A DNA stretch of 64,000 nt from Shewanella sp. GD04112 (GCF_029835735.1 NZ_JAOEAL010000001.1:3782001-3846000); one strand, 5' to 3'; numbered from the stretch's first letter, positions 17,994-27,538 are shown. Numbers and translations: made by a program. The notes: generated from the letters alone by a model not told the origin.

Positions 17994-18218
17994 ATGGGCA
18001 TAGTTAAAATTTCCGAAGAACTGCATGATGAGCTGAGAAAAGCCAGTTCGGTCATGTCACGTTCAATCAACTCGCAGGCGGAATTCTGGATAAGGATCGG
18101 GATGCTGGCAGAATTGCATCCACAACTCTCCTTTAATCAGTTAGTCGCCGATCTGATGAAATCTGCGGATGTGAACCTAGCCAACGTGACCCAGGTAAAG
18201 GAAATGGCCGATGAATAA
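17994..18218 (+). CDS. ParD-like (ribbon-helix-helix) protein
   Basis: 74 aa. The N-terminus MGIVKISEELHDELRKASSVMSRS is a typical RHH strand-helix start, followed by SINSQAEFWIRIGMLAELHP, as in the ParD-like family (PF11903). It lacks the C-terminal toxin-neutralising extension of classical ParD. Its stop overlaps the start of the methionine aminopeptidase gene by 8 bases, and no ParE-type toxin is present. The partner is therefore the aminopeptidase. It may be a DNA-binding autoregulator of the pair; antitoxin function is not shown by sequence. Confidence 0.8.
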   Translation: MGIVKISEELHDELRKASSVMSRSINSQAEFWIRIGMLAELHPQLSFNQLVADLMKSADVNLANVTQVKEMADE

Positions 18219-18993
18219 TCAGGTGAAGATAAAATCTGCCGAAGAAATTGCACTGATGCGCCGCGCGGGGCAATTACTAGCTCAAGTATTTCAAATGCTT
18301 GATACCTATGTCCGTCCCGGCATCAGCACCATGGATATCAACGATACGGTCGAAGCCTTTATCGTCAATGAGCTAAAATCGCGTCCCGCGAGTAAGGGTC
18401 AGTATGGCTATCAATATGTGTTGAATTCATCCATTAACGAGGTGGTCTGCCATGGTGTGCCCTCTGCGACTGAGGTCATCAAAAGCACAGATATCATTAA
18501 CTTAGATATTACCCTCGAGAAAGACGGCTATATTGCCGACTCCAGTAAAATGTATGTGATGCCACAGGCGCCCGCCACTGCCCAAAAGCTGGCCGATGTT
18601 ACCTATCTTGCCATGTGGCAAGGGATCAAACAGGTAAAACCCGGGGCGACTCTAGGCGATATTGGCCATGCGATTCAACAATATGCGCAATCCTTTGGTT
18701 ATAGCATCGTCAGGGATTACAGCGGCCATGGGATAGGTCAAGAAATGCATGAAGAGCCGCAAGTCCTTCACTATGGAAAGCCGAATCAAGGCCTTAAGCT
18801 CAAAGCGGGCATGGTGTTTACCATTGAGCCTATGGTGAATCAGGGCACTGAAAAGATAAAGCTCAAAAAAGATGGTTGGACGGTTGTTACCCGCGATAAA
18901 AAACTCTCGGCGCAATCAGAACATACGATACTTGTCACCCCTATGGGATACGAAGTGCTCACCCTACGCCACGATGAGCAATCTCCCCGTTAA
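18211..18993 (+). CDS. map: Type I methionine aminopeptidase (paralog paired with ParD-like protein)
   Basis: 260 aa, pita-bread-fold metalloprotease removing initiator Met. All metal and catalytic residues of E. coli Map can be found: H81 (VCHGVP), D99 (NLDIT), D110 (ADSSK), H173 (GHGIG), E206 (TIEPMV) and E237 (SEHTI), so it should be active. The region E. coli fills with SACLGYHGYPKSVC lacks both cysteines here. The housekeeping map gene normally sits next to rpsB, which is absent from this window, so this is probably a second copy. It is translationally coupled to the ParD-like gene. Confidence 0.92.
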   Translation: MNNQVKIKSAEEIALMRRAGQLLAQVFQMLDTYVRPGISTMDINDTVEAFIVNELKSRPASKGQYGYQYVLNSSINEVVCHGVPSATEVIKSTDIINLDITLEKDGYIADSSKMYVMPQAPATAQKLADVTYLAMWQGIKQVKPGATLGDIGHAIQQYAQSFGYSIVRDYSGHGIGQEMHEEPQVLHYGKPNQGLKLKAGMVFTIEPMVNQGTEKIKLKKDGWTVVTRDKKLSAQSEHTILVTPMGYEVLTLRHDEQSPR

Positions 18994-19171
18994 TTTCGAC
19001 CCTAACCCTCGCTTTTTCATCTCAAATTCAGGTGTGCTGTAGTAAATTTGCACTGCAGTTCACCGCCCTTCATTAGAGTAAAAATTCTATTTTTACAATT
19101 GGATAGCCGTGCAAATTGCTACAATAATTTAACGATAAACGTTGACCTGACAGGTTGAATCCTTCTAATCT

Positions 19172-19184
19172 AAACACTCGTTTG
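19172..19184. promoter_or_regulatory. Putative PsrA-type operator before the fadD paralog
   Basis: AAACACTCGTTTG fits the AAAC-N4-GTTTG form of PsrA (TetR-family fatty-acid regulator) sites. It lies 46 bases before the ligase ATG, in the promoter area. PsrA is known to control fatty-acid degradation genes in Shewanella and Pseudomonas; the assignment here is inferred. Confidence 0.4.
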
Positions 19185-19229
19185 ATTTTAAAATAATAAC
19201 AACGATAAACCTATTTGAGGTAGTTAGGC

Positions 19230-20834
19230 ATGGCATACGATCAAGAGTCACAACTCGAACTTGGCAAATACTCATCACTCATAGACTTAATCGAACGCAC
19301 TAGCCAACGCTTTGGTGATAAAACGGCATATGCTTGTTTGGGGAAAACCTGCAGCTTCAATGATATAGAACGCGATTCACGCTATTTTGCTGCCTATTTG
19401 CAGAATAACACTAATCTAAAACCCGGCGATCGGATCGCGATTCAATTACCCAACATTACCCAGTTTGTTATCGCTGCCTATGGTGCGCTGCGGGCGGGAC
19501 TTATCCTAGTCAACACTAACCCGCTCTATACCGAACGAGAGCTAATTCATCAGTTTAATGACTCGGGTGCTAAGGCCCTAGTGGTGCTGTCGGATCTGTT
19601 GCCAACCCTTGCTAAAGTGGTTGCAACCACACCAATTGAATTGGTGATTTCCACTCATCCGTTAGATCTTATCGATCCGCAGGTGCAGCCCAAAACGGGG
19701 CTTAAAAATGTCGAATTCTGCCAAGTGCTAAAACAAGGGGCCGAGCAGCCCTTTAACCGTGTTGCCCCTGCCGCAGGTGACTTAGCGGCGCTGCAATATA
19801 CCGGTGGCACAACAGGTCTCTCCAAGGGGGCCATGCTGACCCACGGTAATATGCTCGCCAATGCGGCGCAGGTAAAATCCCGCATCGGCAGTGTCATCAG
19901 CGAAGGGGAAGATATTTTTGTCGCACCACTGCCGATTTACCATATCTACGCCTTTATGGTGAACTTAGTACTGTATTTTGAATGTGGTGGTTGCTCGGTA
20001 TTAATCCCCAATCCCCGTGATATTAGTGGCTTAATTAAGACACTGGCGAAATACCCTTTTACTGGCTTTGCAGGGCTTAACACCCTCTTTGTCGCCCTGT
20101 GCCATCAGCCAGAGTTTAAGGCACTGGATTTCAGTCATTTAAAAATCACCATTTCGGGTGGTACGGCACTCACCGCTGCCGCAGCCAACATCTGGCAGCA
20201 AACCACGGGCAATACCATCAGTGAAGGTTATGGATTATCCGAAACCTCACCGGTGATTTCACTCAATGCCCCCGGATATCAGAAGATTGGCACTATCGGT
20301 AAGCCCGTTCTCGGCACTGAGGTCAAACTGTTAGACGAAAACGGCAATGAAGTCGCACAAGGGGAAGCCGGTGAACTCGCCGCCCGCGGCCCGCAAGTGA
20401 TGCTGGGTTATTGGAATAATCCCCAAGAAACAGCCAATGTGATGACTGCCGATGGTTTCTTTAAAACCGGGGATATTGCGATTTTGAACGAGGAAGGATT
20501 CCATCAAATCGTTGATCGCAAAAAGGATATGATTATTGTCTCCGGCTTTAATGTTTATCCGAATGAGGTCGAAAACGTGCTCGCCAGCCATCCGAATATC
20601 ATTGAATGTGCTGTGGTTGGTGTAAAGGATGAACACTCAGGAGAAGCGGTCAAAGCCTTTGTTGTACTTAAGGATGACAGCCAAGATCATGAGCAAATGA
20701 AAACCGCTATTCTCAACTTCTGCCGCGAGCAACTCACCGCCTACAAGCTGCCCAAGTTGATTGAATTTATGCCGCAGTTACCTAAGAGTACCGTGGGTAA
20801 AATTCTGCGCCGAGAACTGAAACATCAGGCTTAA
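19230..20834 (+). CDS. fadD: Long-chain fatty acid-CoA ligase (FadD-type)
   Basis: 534-aa AMP-forming acyl-CoA synthetase that activates fatty acids for beta-oxidation. Motifs: P-loop YTGGTTGLSKGAMLTHGNM near residue 190, GYGLSETSP near 335, TGDIAILNEEGFHQIVDRKKDMI near 415, FNVYPNEVE near 447 and the catalytic lysine in PKSTVGKILRREL near the end. The N-terminus is shorter than E. coli FadD but the rest aligns throughout. GAGGTAG precedes the ATG. Monocistronic, with a PsrA-like site upstream. Shewanella usually has two fadD genes, so this may be the second one. Confidence 0.9.
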   Translation: MAYDQESQLELGKYSSLIDLIERTSQRFGDKTAYACLGKTCSFNDIERDSRYFAAYLQNNTNLKPGDRIAIQLPNITQFVIAAYGALRAGLILVNTNPLYTERELIHQFNDSGAKALVVLSDLLPTLAKVVATTPIELVISTHPLDLIDPQVQPKTGLKNVEFCQVLKQGAEQPFNRVAPAAGDLAALQYTGGTTGLSKGAMLTHGNMLANAAQVKSRIGSVISEGEDIFVAPLPIYHIYAFMVNLVLYFECGGCSVLIPNPRDISGLIKTLAKYPFTGFAGLNTLFVALCHQPEFKALDFSHLKITISGGTALTAAAANIWQQTTGNTISEGYGLSETSPVISLNAPGYQKIGTIGKPVLGTEVKLLDENGNEVAQGEAGELAARGPQVMLGYWNNPQETANVMTADGFFKTGDIAILNEEGFHQIVDRKKDMIIVSGFNVYPNEVENVLASHPNIIECAVVGVKDEHSGEAVKAFVVLKDDSQDHEQMKTAILNFCREQLTAYKLPKLIEFMPQLPKSTVGKILRRELKHQA

Positions 20835-20880
20835 ACATAGCTAAACATCACTGATGTGCGAGCAGTCTTAAATCCAAAAC

Positions 20881-20909
20881 AAAACCCCAGAGCAACACTC
20901 TGGGGTTTT
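20881..20909. terminator. Bidirectional terminator after fadD
   Basis: AAAACCCCAGAG (20881-20892) pairs with CTCTGGGGTTTT (20898-20909), loop CAACA. Serves fadD and the convergent ABC exporter gene. Confidence 0.88.
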
Positions 20910-20935
20910 ATTTGCATTACATTCCCATCAAAACC

Positions 20936-22792
20936 TTACTCGCTAAGCGCACTCACGTCATCCGTTAGCAGCTGCAAACTGGCAAATTCGCGATATAAGG
21001 CATTGGTTTGTAAAAGGGTTTGATGCTTACCACTGGCGACGATACGTCCCTTATCGAACACGATAATTCGGTCCGCATTGATCACTGTGGCGAGGCGATG
21101 GGCGATGATAAGCGTGGTTTTCCCCTTCATCAATTCATCGAGTGCCTGCTTTACTTTTTGCTCGCTTAAAGCATCGAGCGCACTGGTCGCCTCATCGAGC
21201 AGCAAGATAGGCCTGTCGGCAAGAATCGCCCTCGCAATGGCGATACGCTGCTTTTGACCACCCGATAAGCGCACGCCGCGCTCACCCAAATAGGTTTGAT
21301 AACCTTCACTAAATTCGCAGATAAACTCATGGGCACGGGCCGCAATACAGGCATCAATCACCTCCTGCTCGCTAGCATCGACGCGGCCATAGCGCACATT
21401 TTCCAGCACACTAGTAGCAAAAATCACTGAGTCCTGCGGCACAAGCGCAAACTGCGCCCGTAAATCCTTTGGTGAAAGCTCAGCAATATCAATCCCATCC
21501 AAATGAATGCTGCCCGATGACGGCACATAAAACCGCTGCAATAACTGAAACAGCGTACTCTTTCCAGCCCCACTTGGCCCGACCAAGGCCACCCGCTCGC
21601 CCGCGGTTATCGTTAGATCTAAGTCGCTGAGCACTAACTGAGTTTGCTCGGGATAATGAAAATTCAGCTCTTGTAGTTGCAGCTCGCCACGCACTTTCGT
21701 GGGCAGTGTTTTAGGCACCACTGGCGCAGGAATATCGACCTCAGTTTCAGCCAACTCGATTAAGCGCTCGGCGGCGCCCGAGGCGCGTTGGATCTCACCG
21801 ACAACTTCACTGATGGTCGCGACTGCGCCTGCCACCATTACGGCATAAAACATAAAGGCCGACAGTTCGCCGCCCGTCATTTTTCCCGACATCACGTCGT
21901 GGGCGCCGACCCAAGTCACAGATGCAATGGCGGCGATACTTAAAAACATCACGGAGGAAATCAACATGGCGCGGTAACGAATGCGGCCACTGGCGGCGGT
22001 CATCACATCTTCGACACGACCATTGAACAAACTACGGTCTTTATCCTCATGACCATAGGCTTGCACTGTGTGGATTTCATGTAAGGTTTCATCCACATAG
22101 GCCCCCAAATCCGCCACCCTATCTTGGCTTTCGCGCGCTAAGGTTCGAACTTTTCGGCCAAAGAAACCGACAGGCCCGAGCACCAAAGGCACGGCCAGTA
22201 GCACCAGCAGCGTCATCTTCACGCTAGTGATCCCCATCATCGCCAGCCCACCGATCACAGTCACGCCGGAGCGCAGCGCCATCGAGAGACTCGAGCCGAC
22301 CACGGTTTGCAGCAGAGTCGAGTCGGCGGTAAAGCGCGAAATCACCTCACCGGTACGCACCTTGGCGTAGAAGGCTGGAGACAACTTCAGCAGTTGATTG
22401 TAAACCGTCAGCCTTATATCGGCGCTGACCCGCTCGCCGAGCCAAGTCATCAAATAAAAACGACAAAACACCGCAGTGCCACTCACGGCGGTGATCAGCA
22501 GCACCAACAGAATAATTTCATTGAGACGCTGGGCGTTATCCTTAATAAAACCTTCGTCCACCATCAGCCGCACGCCCTGCCCGAGGGATAGCCAGGCCAA
22601 GGAGCCAATCAAAAGAAATACAATCGCCGCGACCACCCGCAGGCGATAGGGCTTAAGAAATTGCCAAATCCAGGGCAATACCGCCCGTTGGCGAATCGAG
22701 GTATTAGCAGCGTTGTGAGGCATAGTGGACTCTGATAATGATCGTGGGGGAAGTGTACTCGATTCTGTAGGCTCAGTTAGCGGTTTGTTCAC
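20936..22792 (-). CDS. ABC exporter, fused membrane and ATPase domains (MsbA-related)
   Basis: 618-aa half-transporter. Six membrane helices lie between about residues 45 and 345 (type I exporter fold). The nucleotide-binding domain follows with Walker A GPSGAGKST near 425, signature LSGGQKQRIAIARAI near 525 and Walker B ILLLDEATSALD. It resembles the MsbA-related group of homodimeric exporters; the substrate is unknown and it is not clearly the lipid A flippase MsbA. The start is GTG (22792) after AAGGATATC; an ATG 23 codons later is possible. Monocistronic. Confidence 0.9.
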   Translation of the reverse strand: MNKPLTEPTESSTLPPRSLSESTMPHNAANTSIRQRAVLPWIWQFLKPYRLRVVAAIVFLLIGSLAWLSLGQGVRLMVDEGFIKDNAQRLNEIILLVLLITAVSGTAVFCRFYLMTWLGERVSADIRLTVYNQLLKLSPAFYAKVRTGEVISRFTADSTLLQTVVGSSLSMALRSGVTVIGGLAMMGITSVKMTLLVLLAVPLVLGPVGFFGRKVRTLARESQDRVADLGAYVDETLHEIHTVQAYGHEDKDRSLFNGRVEDVMTAASGRIRYRAMLISSVMFLSIAAIASVTWVGAHDVMSGKMTGGELSAFMFYAVMVAGAVATISEVVGEIQRASGAAERLIELAETEVDIPAPVVPKTLPTKVRGELQLQELNFHYPEQTQLVLSDLDLTITAGERVALVGPSGAGKSTLFQLLQRFYVPSSGSIHLDGIDIAELSPKDLRAQFALVPQDSVIFATSVLENVRYGRVDASEQEVIDACIAARAHEFICEFSEGYQTYLGERGVRLSGGQKQRIAIARAILADRPILLLDEATSALDALSEQKVKQALDELMKGKTTLIIAHRLATVINADRIIVFDKGRIVASGKHQTLLQTNALYREFASLQLLTDDVSALSE

Positions 22793-22962
22793 TATTGATA
22801 TCCTTAGGCTTTATGCGCCCATCAACCTTAGCACATGCGAGTATCGACAGAGCATACCCGAAAGCCCTAAGGATAAACAAAGTGACTTTAGCAAGGCGTC
22901 GCTTAAAGAAGGCAATAACAAAGGATGAAGGTAAAAGTGAAAATGCCTTGAGGAATATAACA

Positions 22963-22989
22963 ATAAACCCGCCTAGATAGCGGGTTTAT
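22963..22989 (-). terminator. Terminator of the hugA-hutX-hutZ unit
   Basis: ATAAACCCGC (22963-22972) and GCGGGTTTAT (22980-22989) with a CTAGATA loop, T-rich on the minus strand; 84 bases after hutZ. Confidence 0.75.
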
Positions 22990-23073
22990 GCTGGCGCCTT
23001 AAGTAGGTCAAGCTCAAGGCGCTGATTTTCAAAACATAGGTATTCAAAACACAAATGTTTAAGCTAAAGACAC

Positions 23074-23631
23074 TTAAGCTACTTGCATATCTTCGGGCGC
23101 TTTAGGCGTGCCATGGTGACCATCACGCTTCCAGTTAACGTCGAGTAATTCACTGCCCGTCAGACTAAAGGCTTGGCCAAAACCTTTCACATACAATCCC
23201 TGATGGGGCGCTAACTTATACAGATTAAAGTCCATCAGTGCCGCGAGGTTATCGGACATGTCACCAAAGCGTTTTGATAACAGGCTGACTCCCTTACTAA
23301 AGGTGGGTGTATCCCGCTCAACCGCTTGAGCGATTGCATCGAAAGTTAGACGTTTACGGGCGAATACCGACTTAGCTTCGGCTTCATCCTCCACCAGCAT
23401 CACAGACACTTTGGTCGACTGTTTAAGGTTGTGGCCGTGACGGGCTAAGTCACTCACTAAGATGTAAAAACCATCGTCAGCTAAGGCAAATGGCGCGTAA
23501 CTGGCATTGGGTTGCCCATCCGCATCCACAGTGGCGAGTTGCAAAGTATGGCGCTGCTGTTTAAAGGCCTCAATTTCGGGTAACAGTTTGTCCCTTAAAC
23601 GTTGTTCTTGCTCGAAGATTTCAGACTTCAT
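23074..23631 (-). CDS. hutZ: Heme utilization protein HutZ (heme-degrading FMN-binding-like fold)
   Basis: 185-aa cytosolic protein of the split-barrel (pyridoxamine-oxidase-like) fold. In Vibrio cholerae HutZ breaks down heme with a histidine ligand near the C-terminus; here RDGHHGTPKAPED offers the matching histidines. Other family features: ASYAPFALADDGFYILVSDLARHGHNL near residue 43 and a GLYVKGFGQAF segment. Last gene of hugA-hutX-hutZ, 30 bases after hutX, so it should be induced under iron limitation with the receptor. Confidence 0.9.
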   Translation of the reverse strand: MKSEIFEQEQRLRDKLLPEIEAFKQQRHTLQLATVDADGQPNASYAPFALADDGFYILVSDLARHGHNLKQSTKVSVMLVEDEAEAKSVFARKRLTFDAIAQAVERDTPTFSKGVSLLSKRFGDMSDNLAALMDFNLYKLAPHQGLYVKGFGQAFSLTGSELLDVNWKRDGHHGTPKAPEDMQVA

Positions 23632-23661
23632 ATTGGATACCTTAATAAATTATGTCGGTGA

Positions 23662-24216
23662 CTATTGAGTAGCAAAGGTGCCCGCTAGCGTTTTAAAACG
23701 GCGAACTTGCTCAGGAAAAAGCACTCTTTGCTTGTCTCGTCCTAAATAAACTTTGAATACCACCTCGCCTTGAGGGCCAAAAAAGTTAATCGAATGGCTC
23801 TCGCTGCCCCTAAAGGGTCTGCTAACTAACGCGATCGCTCGCATGTTATCCAGCTTGAGATGACCATGAAGGCCATCACCTTTGCTGTAGAGGTTGTAGT
23901 AACCATGGGCAAATTTTCCTTGGGGAAAATCACCTTTAAATTCAAACACACTGCCCGAGAGCATCACTATCGTGGTCAGAGGTCCCCACTCGGGTAAGCT
24001 CTGCAGCAACTCGTCGATTTGTGTCAAAGGAAGAAACACTCGCTGCGCTTGCGGCAGTGCCGCGACCACATCAAGTTCGGCAATCCCTAATTCACTCGCC
24101 AGTTGTGCAGGCATTAAATCGGGCTGGCTGACAAAGCGCTGCCTTAACATTGACTGCGAGTCGGCATCGATTTGATGGCTCGAGTGAGCGATTTCGGGGT
24201 CGATTGTCTGTGTCAT
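23662..24216 (-). CDS. hutX: Cytosolic heme carrier HutX
   Basis: 184 aa of the HutX/HugX/ChuX family. These proteins carry heme to HutZ. A helix-turn-helix-like N-terminal part (MLRQRFVSQPDLMPAQLASELG) precedes the heme-binding beta-sheet domain with GSVFEFKGDFPQGKFAHGYYNL and GLHGHLKLDNMRAIALVSRPF, both strong family motifs. AGGAG precedes the ATG. It lies between hugA and hutZ, consistent with passing internalised heme from the transporter to the degrading enzyme. Confidence 0.9.
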   Translation of the reverse strand: MTQTIDPEIAHSSHQIDADSQSMLRQRFVSQPDLMPAQLASELGIAELDVVAALPQAQRVFLPLTQIDELLQSLPEWGPLTTIVMLSGSVFEFKGDFPQGKFAHGYYNLYSKGDGLHGHLKLDNMRAIALVSRPFRGSESHSINFFGPQGEVVFKVYLGRDKQRVLFPEQVRRFKTLAGTFATQ

Positions 24217-24237
24217 TTGCGTCTCCTAAAGCTGGGC

Positions 24238-26325
24238 CTAGAACATATAACGTGCTGACAACTTCATATTGCGGCCAGGTTGATACAGGGTCTGCCATGC
24301 CTGCTGGTATTTCTCGTCACCAATGTTTTCAATGGCGAAATCAACTCTCAGGCCAGACATAGCCCCCATAGCTGGCTCCCAGGCGAGGTACACATCCCAC
24401 AGGGTGTAGTCGTCATACTTAGCCACGCGATAACCTTCGGGCGTATTGGATTGGCTGGCGACATAAGTCACTCGGGTGCCGAGTTTCATATCGCCTTCCA
24501 TGATGCCTTGGGAAAGATCGACGTTAAACTTATTGGCGGGCATACCTTCGATATAGTCGCCAGTCTTTCGGTCTTCACCACGAGTCTGACCGTAATTCAT
24601 CGCCAGCCGTGTCTGACCAATGCGATAACGGCCGCTGAGCTCAAACCCAGTTAACTGCGCATCTTCCACGTTATTCCATGAGGTCGTTTGCTCAAATCCT
24701 GGGATCCCCATTAACGGATTGGAGACTTGCTGAACGATAAAATCGTCCACATCGTTACGGAAGATGTTTACGGTGAAAGCCAGCTCATCATCTCCAGCTA
24801 AGTCGTTGAAACGAAAATCGGCTTTCAGTTCTTTATTGCGGGCGACTTCAGACTTTAAGTTGGGATTCGTCGCAAAGGTATTACACAGACCTTGGGGTAA
24901 AAAACCGGGGATCGGCGGAATGCAATAATGGGTTCCGGTAGAAAACATTTCCTCAACCGTCGGCGCACGGAAAGCCTGATCGTAACGTGCACTTAAGGTC
25001 AGCCACGGCTGAGTCTGCCAACTCAAACCCAGCGAAGGTGATAACTCATTGTCATCCGCAGAGGCATTGAGATTGTGACTCTCGTTTTTGAAGCTATCGT
25101 AACGTAAAGCAGCGTCGAGATTGACGGTTTGCGTCAATTGAATATCGGCACGGGTAAAGGCGCCCCACACAGTGGTCTCACCATCAATATCCCCTGGGCG
25201 CTGTCCCACTTGGCCCCTATCGTCTCTGACGGTTTTAAGGGTATCGCGATAACCATCGACACCATAGGTCAACTTAGTGTTACCCAACTGCGAACTGTTG
25301 TTGAGATTAATCCCAATGGTGCGGTATTCGGTGCTATCGAATTGACCTTTGGTCACTCGGTCTTCGTCATAATCCGTGCTATTCCAATAGACTTGCACTT
25401 TGGTGTCCAAATACGGATTATTTACCGGCGCCAAGCTGTAATTAAGGGTGACGTTTTGATCGTCCGTTTTACGGCGCACTAAAGGCACCGAACTGCTCAC
25501 CGCGGCGGAAGGATTACTCGGCACCAGTTCATTAATCTTGCCAACTCTTGCCGATAACTCTAAGCGTGAAGCCTCATCGGCTTGCCATCCAAACTTAGCC
25601 AAACCGTTGCTCCCCAAAGAAGCACTGTTAGCTAAGGTTTCGTCATTCCCCGTATTGATATTATTGGAGTCAAAGTAAGATCCATTGATTAACCAATCAA
25701 TTGTATCTTGTTGGCCATACACGGCGGCACTGGTTTTAGTGCGGTCGCCATTAGTGTCATAGCCTTGCTTTAGATAACCACCGAAGCTTTCGTTAGGGGC
25801 TAAGAAGTCTTGAGCCGATTTAGTATTCTGCGCCACCACACCACCGATGGCACCACTGCCCCAGAGGCTACTGGCAGGACCGCGAATCACCTCTATCGAT
25901 TTGAGTAATTCAGGATCCATAAAGTAAGAACCACGGTGACCTGAACTGGTATTCTGTCTTGCACCATCAATGGTTTGTAATACGCGATCGCCGCTTAAGC
26001 CACGGATCTCAACCCCTTGAGACGTCGCTCTCGGCCCATTGGTTAAAGTGATGTTAGCTTCATTTTTTAATGCTTCAGCAACCGATGATGCCTGAGCCAC
26101 ATTGAGCTGTTCTTCACTCACAACGGCGACACTGCGACTCGTTTGGGAGACTTTTTCACTCAAGCGTGTCGCGCTTACTAATACTTCATCAAACTCAGTC
26201 TCGACTACTCCTGGCTTTTTTTCCTTTTGCTGAGCAGTTACCCCTTCTTCAGCCGCTAACGTAAAACTTAGCGCCGTAGTCGTTAATGCGATCGCAACGG
26301 CGATAACTAACGGCTTCTTTTTCAT
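24238..26325 (-). CDS. hugA: TonB-dependent heme/hemoglobin outer-membrane receptor
   Basis: 695 aa: signal peptide (1-24), TonB box region FDEVLVSATRL, plug domain, then a 22-strand barrel ending in an aromatic residue (SARYMF). The heme-receptor signatures are present: FRAP (AFRAPTVEEMF near residue 450) and NPNL (near 488), with a conserved His between them (STGTHYC) and two cysteines that may bridge the loop. It imports heme using energy from TonB-ExbB-ExbD encoded divergently. GAGG precedes the ATG. First gene of hugA-hutX-hutZ. Confidence 0.94.
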   Translation of the reverse strand: MKKKPLVIAVAIALTTTALSFTLAAEEGVTAQQKEKKPGVVETEFDEVLVSATRLSEKVSQTSRSVAVVSEEQLNVAQASSVAEALKNEANITLTNGPRATSQGVEIRGLSGDRVLQTIDGARQNTSSGHRGSYFMDPELLKSIEVIRGPASSLWGSGAIGGVVAQNTKSAQDFLAPNESFGGYLKQGYDTNGDRTKTSAAVYGQQDTIDWLINGSYFDSNNINTGNDETLANSASLGSNGLAKFGWQADEASRLELSARVGKINELVPSNPSAAVSSSVPLVRRKTDDQNVTLNYSLAPVNNPYLDTKVQVYWNSTDYDEDRVTKGQFDSTEYRTIGINLNNSSQLGNTKLTYGVDGYRDTLKTVRDDRGQVGQRPGDIDGETTVWGAFTRADIQLTQTVNLDAALRYDSFKNESHNLNASADDNELSPSLGLSWQTQPWLTLSARYDQAFRAPTVEEMFSTGTHYCIPPIPGFLPQGLCNTFATNPNLKSEVARNKELKADFRFNDLAGDDELAFTVNIFRNDVDDFIVQQVSNPLMGIPGFEQTTSWNNVEDAQLTGFELSGRYRIGQTRLAMNYGQTRGEDRKTGDYIEGMPANKFNVDLSQGIMEGDMKLGTRVTYVASQSNTPEGYRVAKYDDYTLWDVYLAWEPAMGAMSGLRVDFAIENIGDEKYQQAWQTLYQPGRNMKLSARYMF

Positions 26326-26478
26326 GGTTACATCCTCAAATCATCAATGATATTAATCGATTAGAATTCAAATCGACCATTTGTGGTTAGTCCGTCAACC
26401 TTGGTCGAACTGCTGCATTTTTGAGCATCCATTTTCGTAATTGCTGGCACTCTAACTGAGATTGGAAAATTTATCAAA

Positions 26479-26500
26479 TAGAAATAATTATCATTTGCGA
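26479..26500. promoter_or_regulatory. Putative Fur box in the hugA/tonB divergent region
   Basis: AATAATTATCATT (26483-26495) matches 11 of 13 core positions of the Fur consensus AATGATAATCATT. It lies about 75 bases before the tonB GTG and 155 before hugA. A weaker AT-rich candidate, AATGATATTAATC, is near 26346-26358, close to hugA. Iron-repressed expression of both units is expected. Confidence 0.6.
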
Positions 26501-26573
26501 TCTCAATTGTATTTGTGTATCTTAATTAGCATTGATTGATGAGAGACCGTTTTTTGAACTTGGAAGGCGTACT

Positions 26574-27449
26574 GTGACACCGAAACGATATCTGGTTTTT
26601 GGCGCATTAACCGTTGCAATCCAAACGGGTGTGATTGCATCGCAGCCTGCTATGCCATTACTAAGTAGTCTCAGTGAATCGACACAAATGACCGCATTCA
26701 AAGAAGCAAATAAAGCGGTTACCTTAAGCTTTGCAACCCATAGTGCAGCAGAAAAATCAGCGGCCATATCAGCGATAAAAAATACGCCTGCAAATACGAT
26801 TACCGAAGATGCGATTTCAACAAATGTGCCTAATACCAGTAAGCCCCAAACGGCGCCAACACTCACTGATACACCAGTAACTGAAATAGCAAGGCAAGCA
26901 CCCAAACCAACCAAAGCTAAGCCGCAAACGATTCAATCCGCAGTGCAAAACAAGCCAACGCCGAACACATCCTCTAAGGCAGGTGCGACAACTGCCAAAC
27001 CTCTTATGGCCGCAAATACACAACATCAGAAAGAAACTGGAGAGATAACAAAACCTTCTGACCAACTGTTGTCGCAAATGGCAGAAAGCAACACTCAAGA
27101 TAAAACCGTTATTAACAATACCAATGTGACGCCCACCAGTGTCAGCGAGAACACTAAAGCCACTCCCGAGGTTATCGAGCTGGCAACACCGACTTTTGCC
27201 AGTAAACCGCCGCAACCCACCTACCCACGCATGGCACGTAAAAAAGGGCTTGAAGGCACGGCGACGGTAGAAGTGATGTTTAACGAATTTGGACAACAGC
27301 TTGCCCTCACCTTAGTGAAAAGCTCAGGCGTGGGGCTGCTAGATCAAGCGGCATTAGAAGCGGTTGAGACTTGGGAATTTCAAGCTCCCACCAACAAACT
27401 GGCCAGCCATTACAAAGTGAGAGTACCTATTCGCTTCGCCTTAAATTGA
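26574..27449 (+). CDS. tonB: TonB energy-transducing protein
   Basis: 291 aa. An N-terminal hydrophobic anchor (about residues 5-28) is followed by a long Thr/Lys/Pro/Asn-rich periplasmic spacer (about 60-200) and the TonB C-terminal domain (PTYPRMARKKGLEGTATVEVMF ... AALEAVETWEFQAP). It couples the proton gradient to outer-membrane receptors. The GTG at 26574 has a good GGAAGG site 6 bases away; the longer frame starting at a TTG (26532) would place unneeded polar residues before the anchor. First gene of tonB-exbB-exbD-hmuTUV. Confidence 0.92.
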   Translation: MTPKRYLVFGALTVAIQTGVIASQPAMPLLSSLSESTQMTAFKEANKAVTLSFATHSAAEKSAAISAIKNTPANTITEDAISTNVPNTSKPQTAPTLTDTPVTEIARQAPKPTKAKPQTIQSAVQNKPTPNTSSKAGATTAKPLMAANTQHQKETGEITKPSDQLLSQMAESNTQDKTVINNTNVTPTSVSENTKATPEVIELATPTFASKPPQPTYPRMARKKGLEGTATVEVMFNEFGQQLALTLVKSSGVGLLDQAALEAVETWEFQAPTNKLASHYKVRVPIRFALN

Positions 27450-27538
27450 ACGTCCCTAACCGCAGCATTCCAGTTATCGCTGATAGCTTGATAACCCATT
27501 ATTAGATAACGATTTTGACCTAAGAGGCTCAATTGCCC

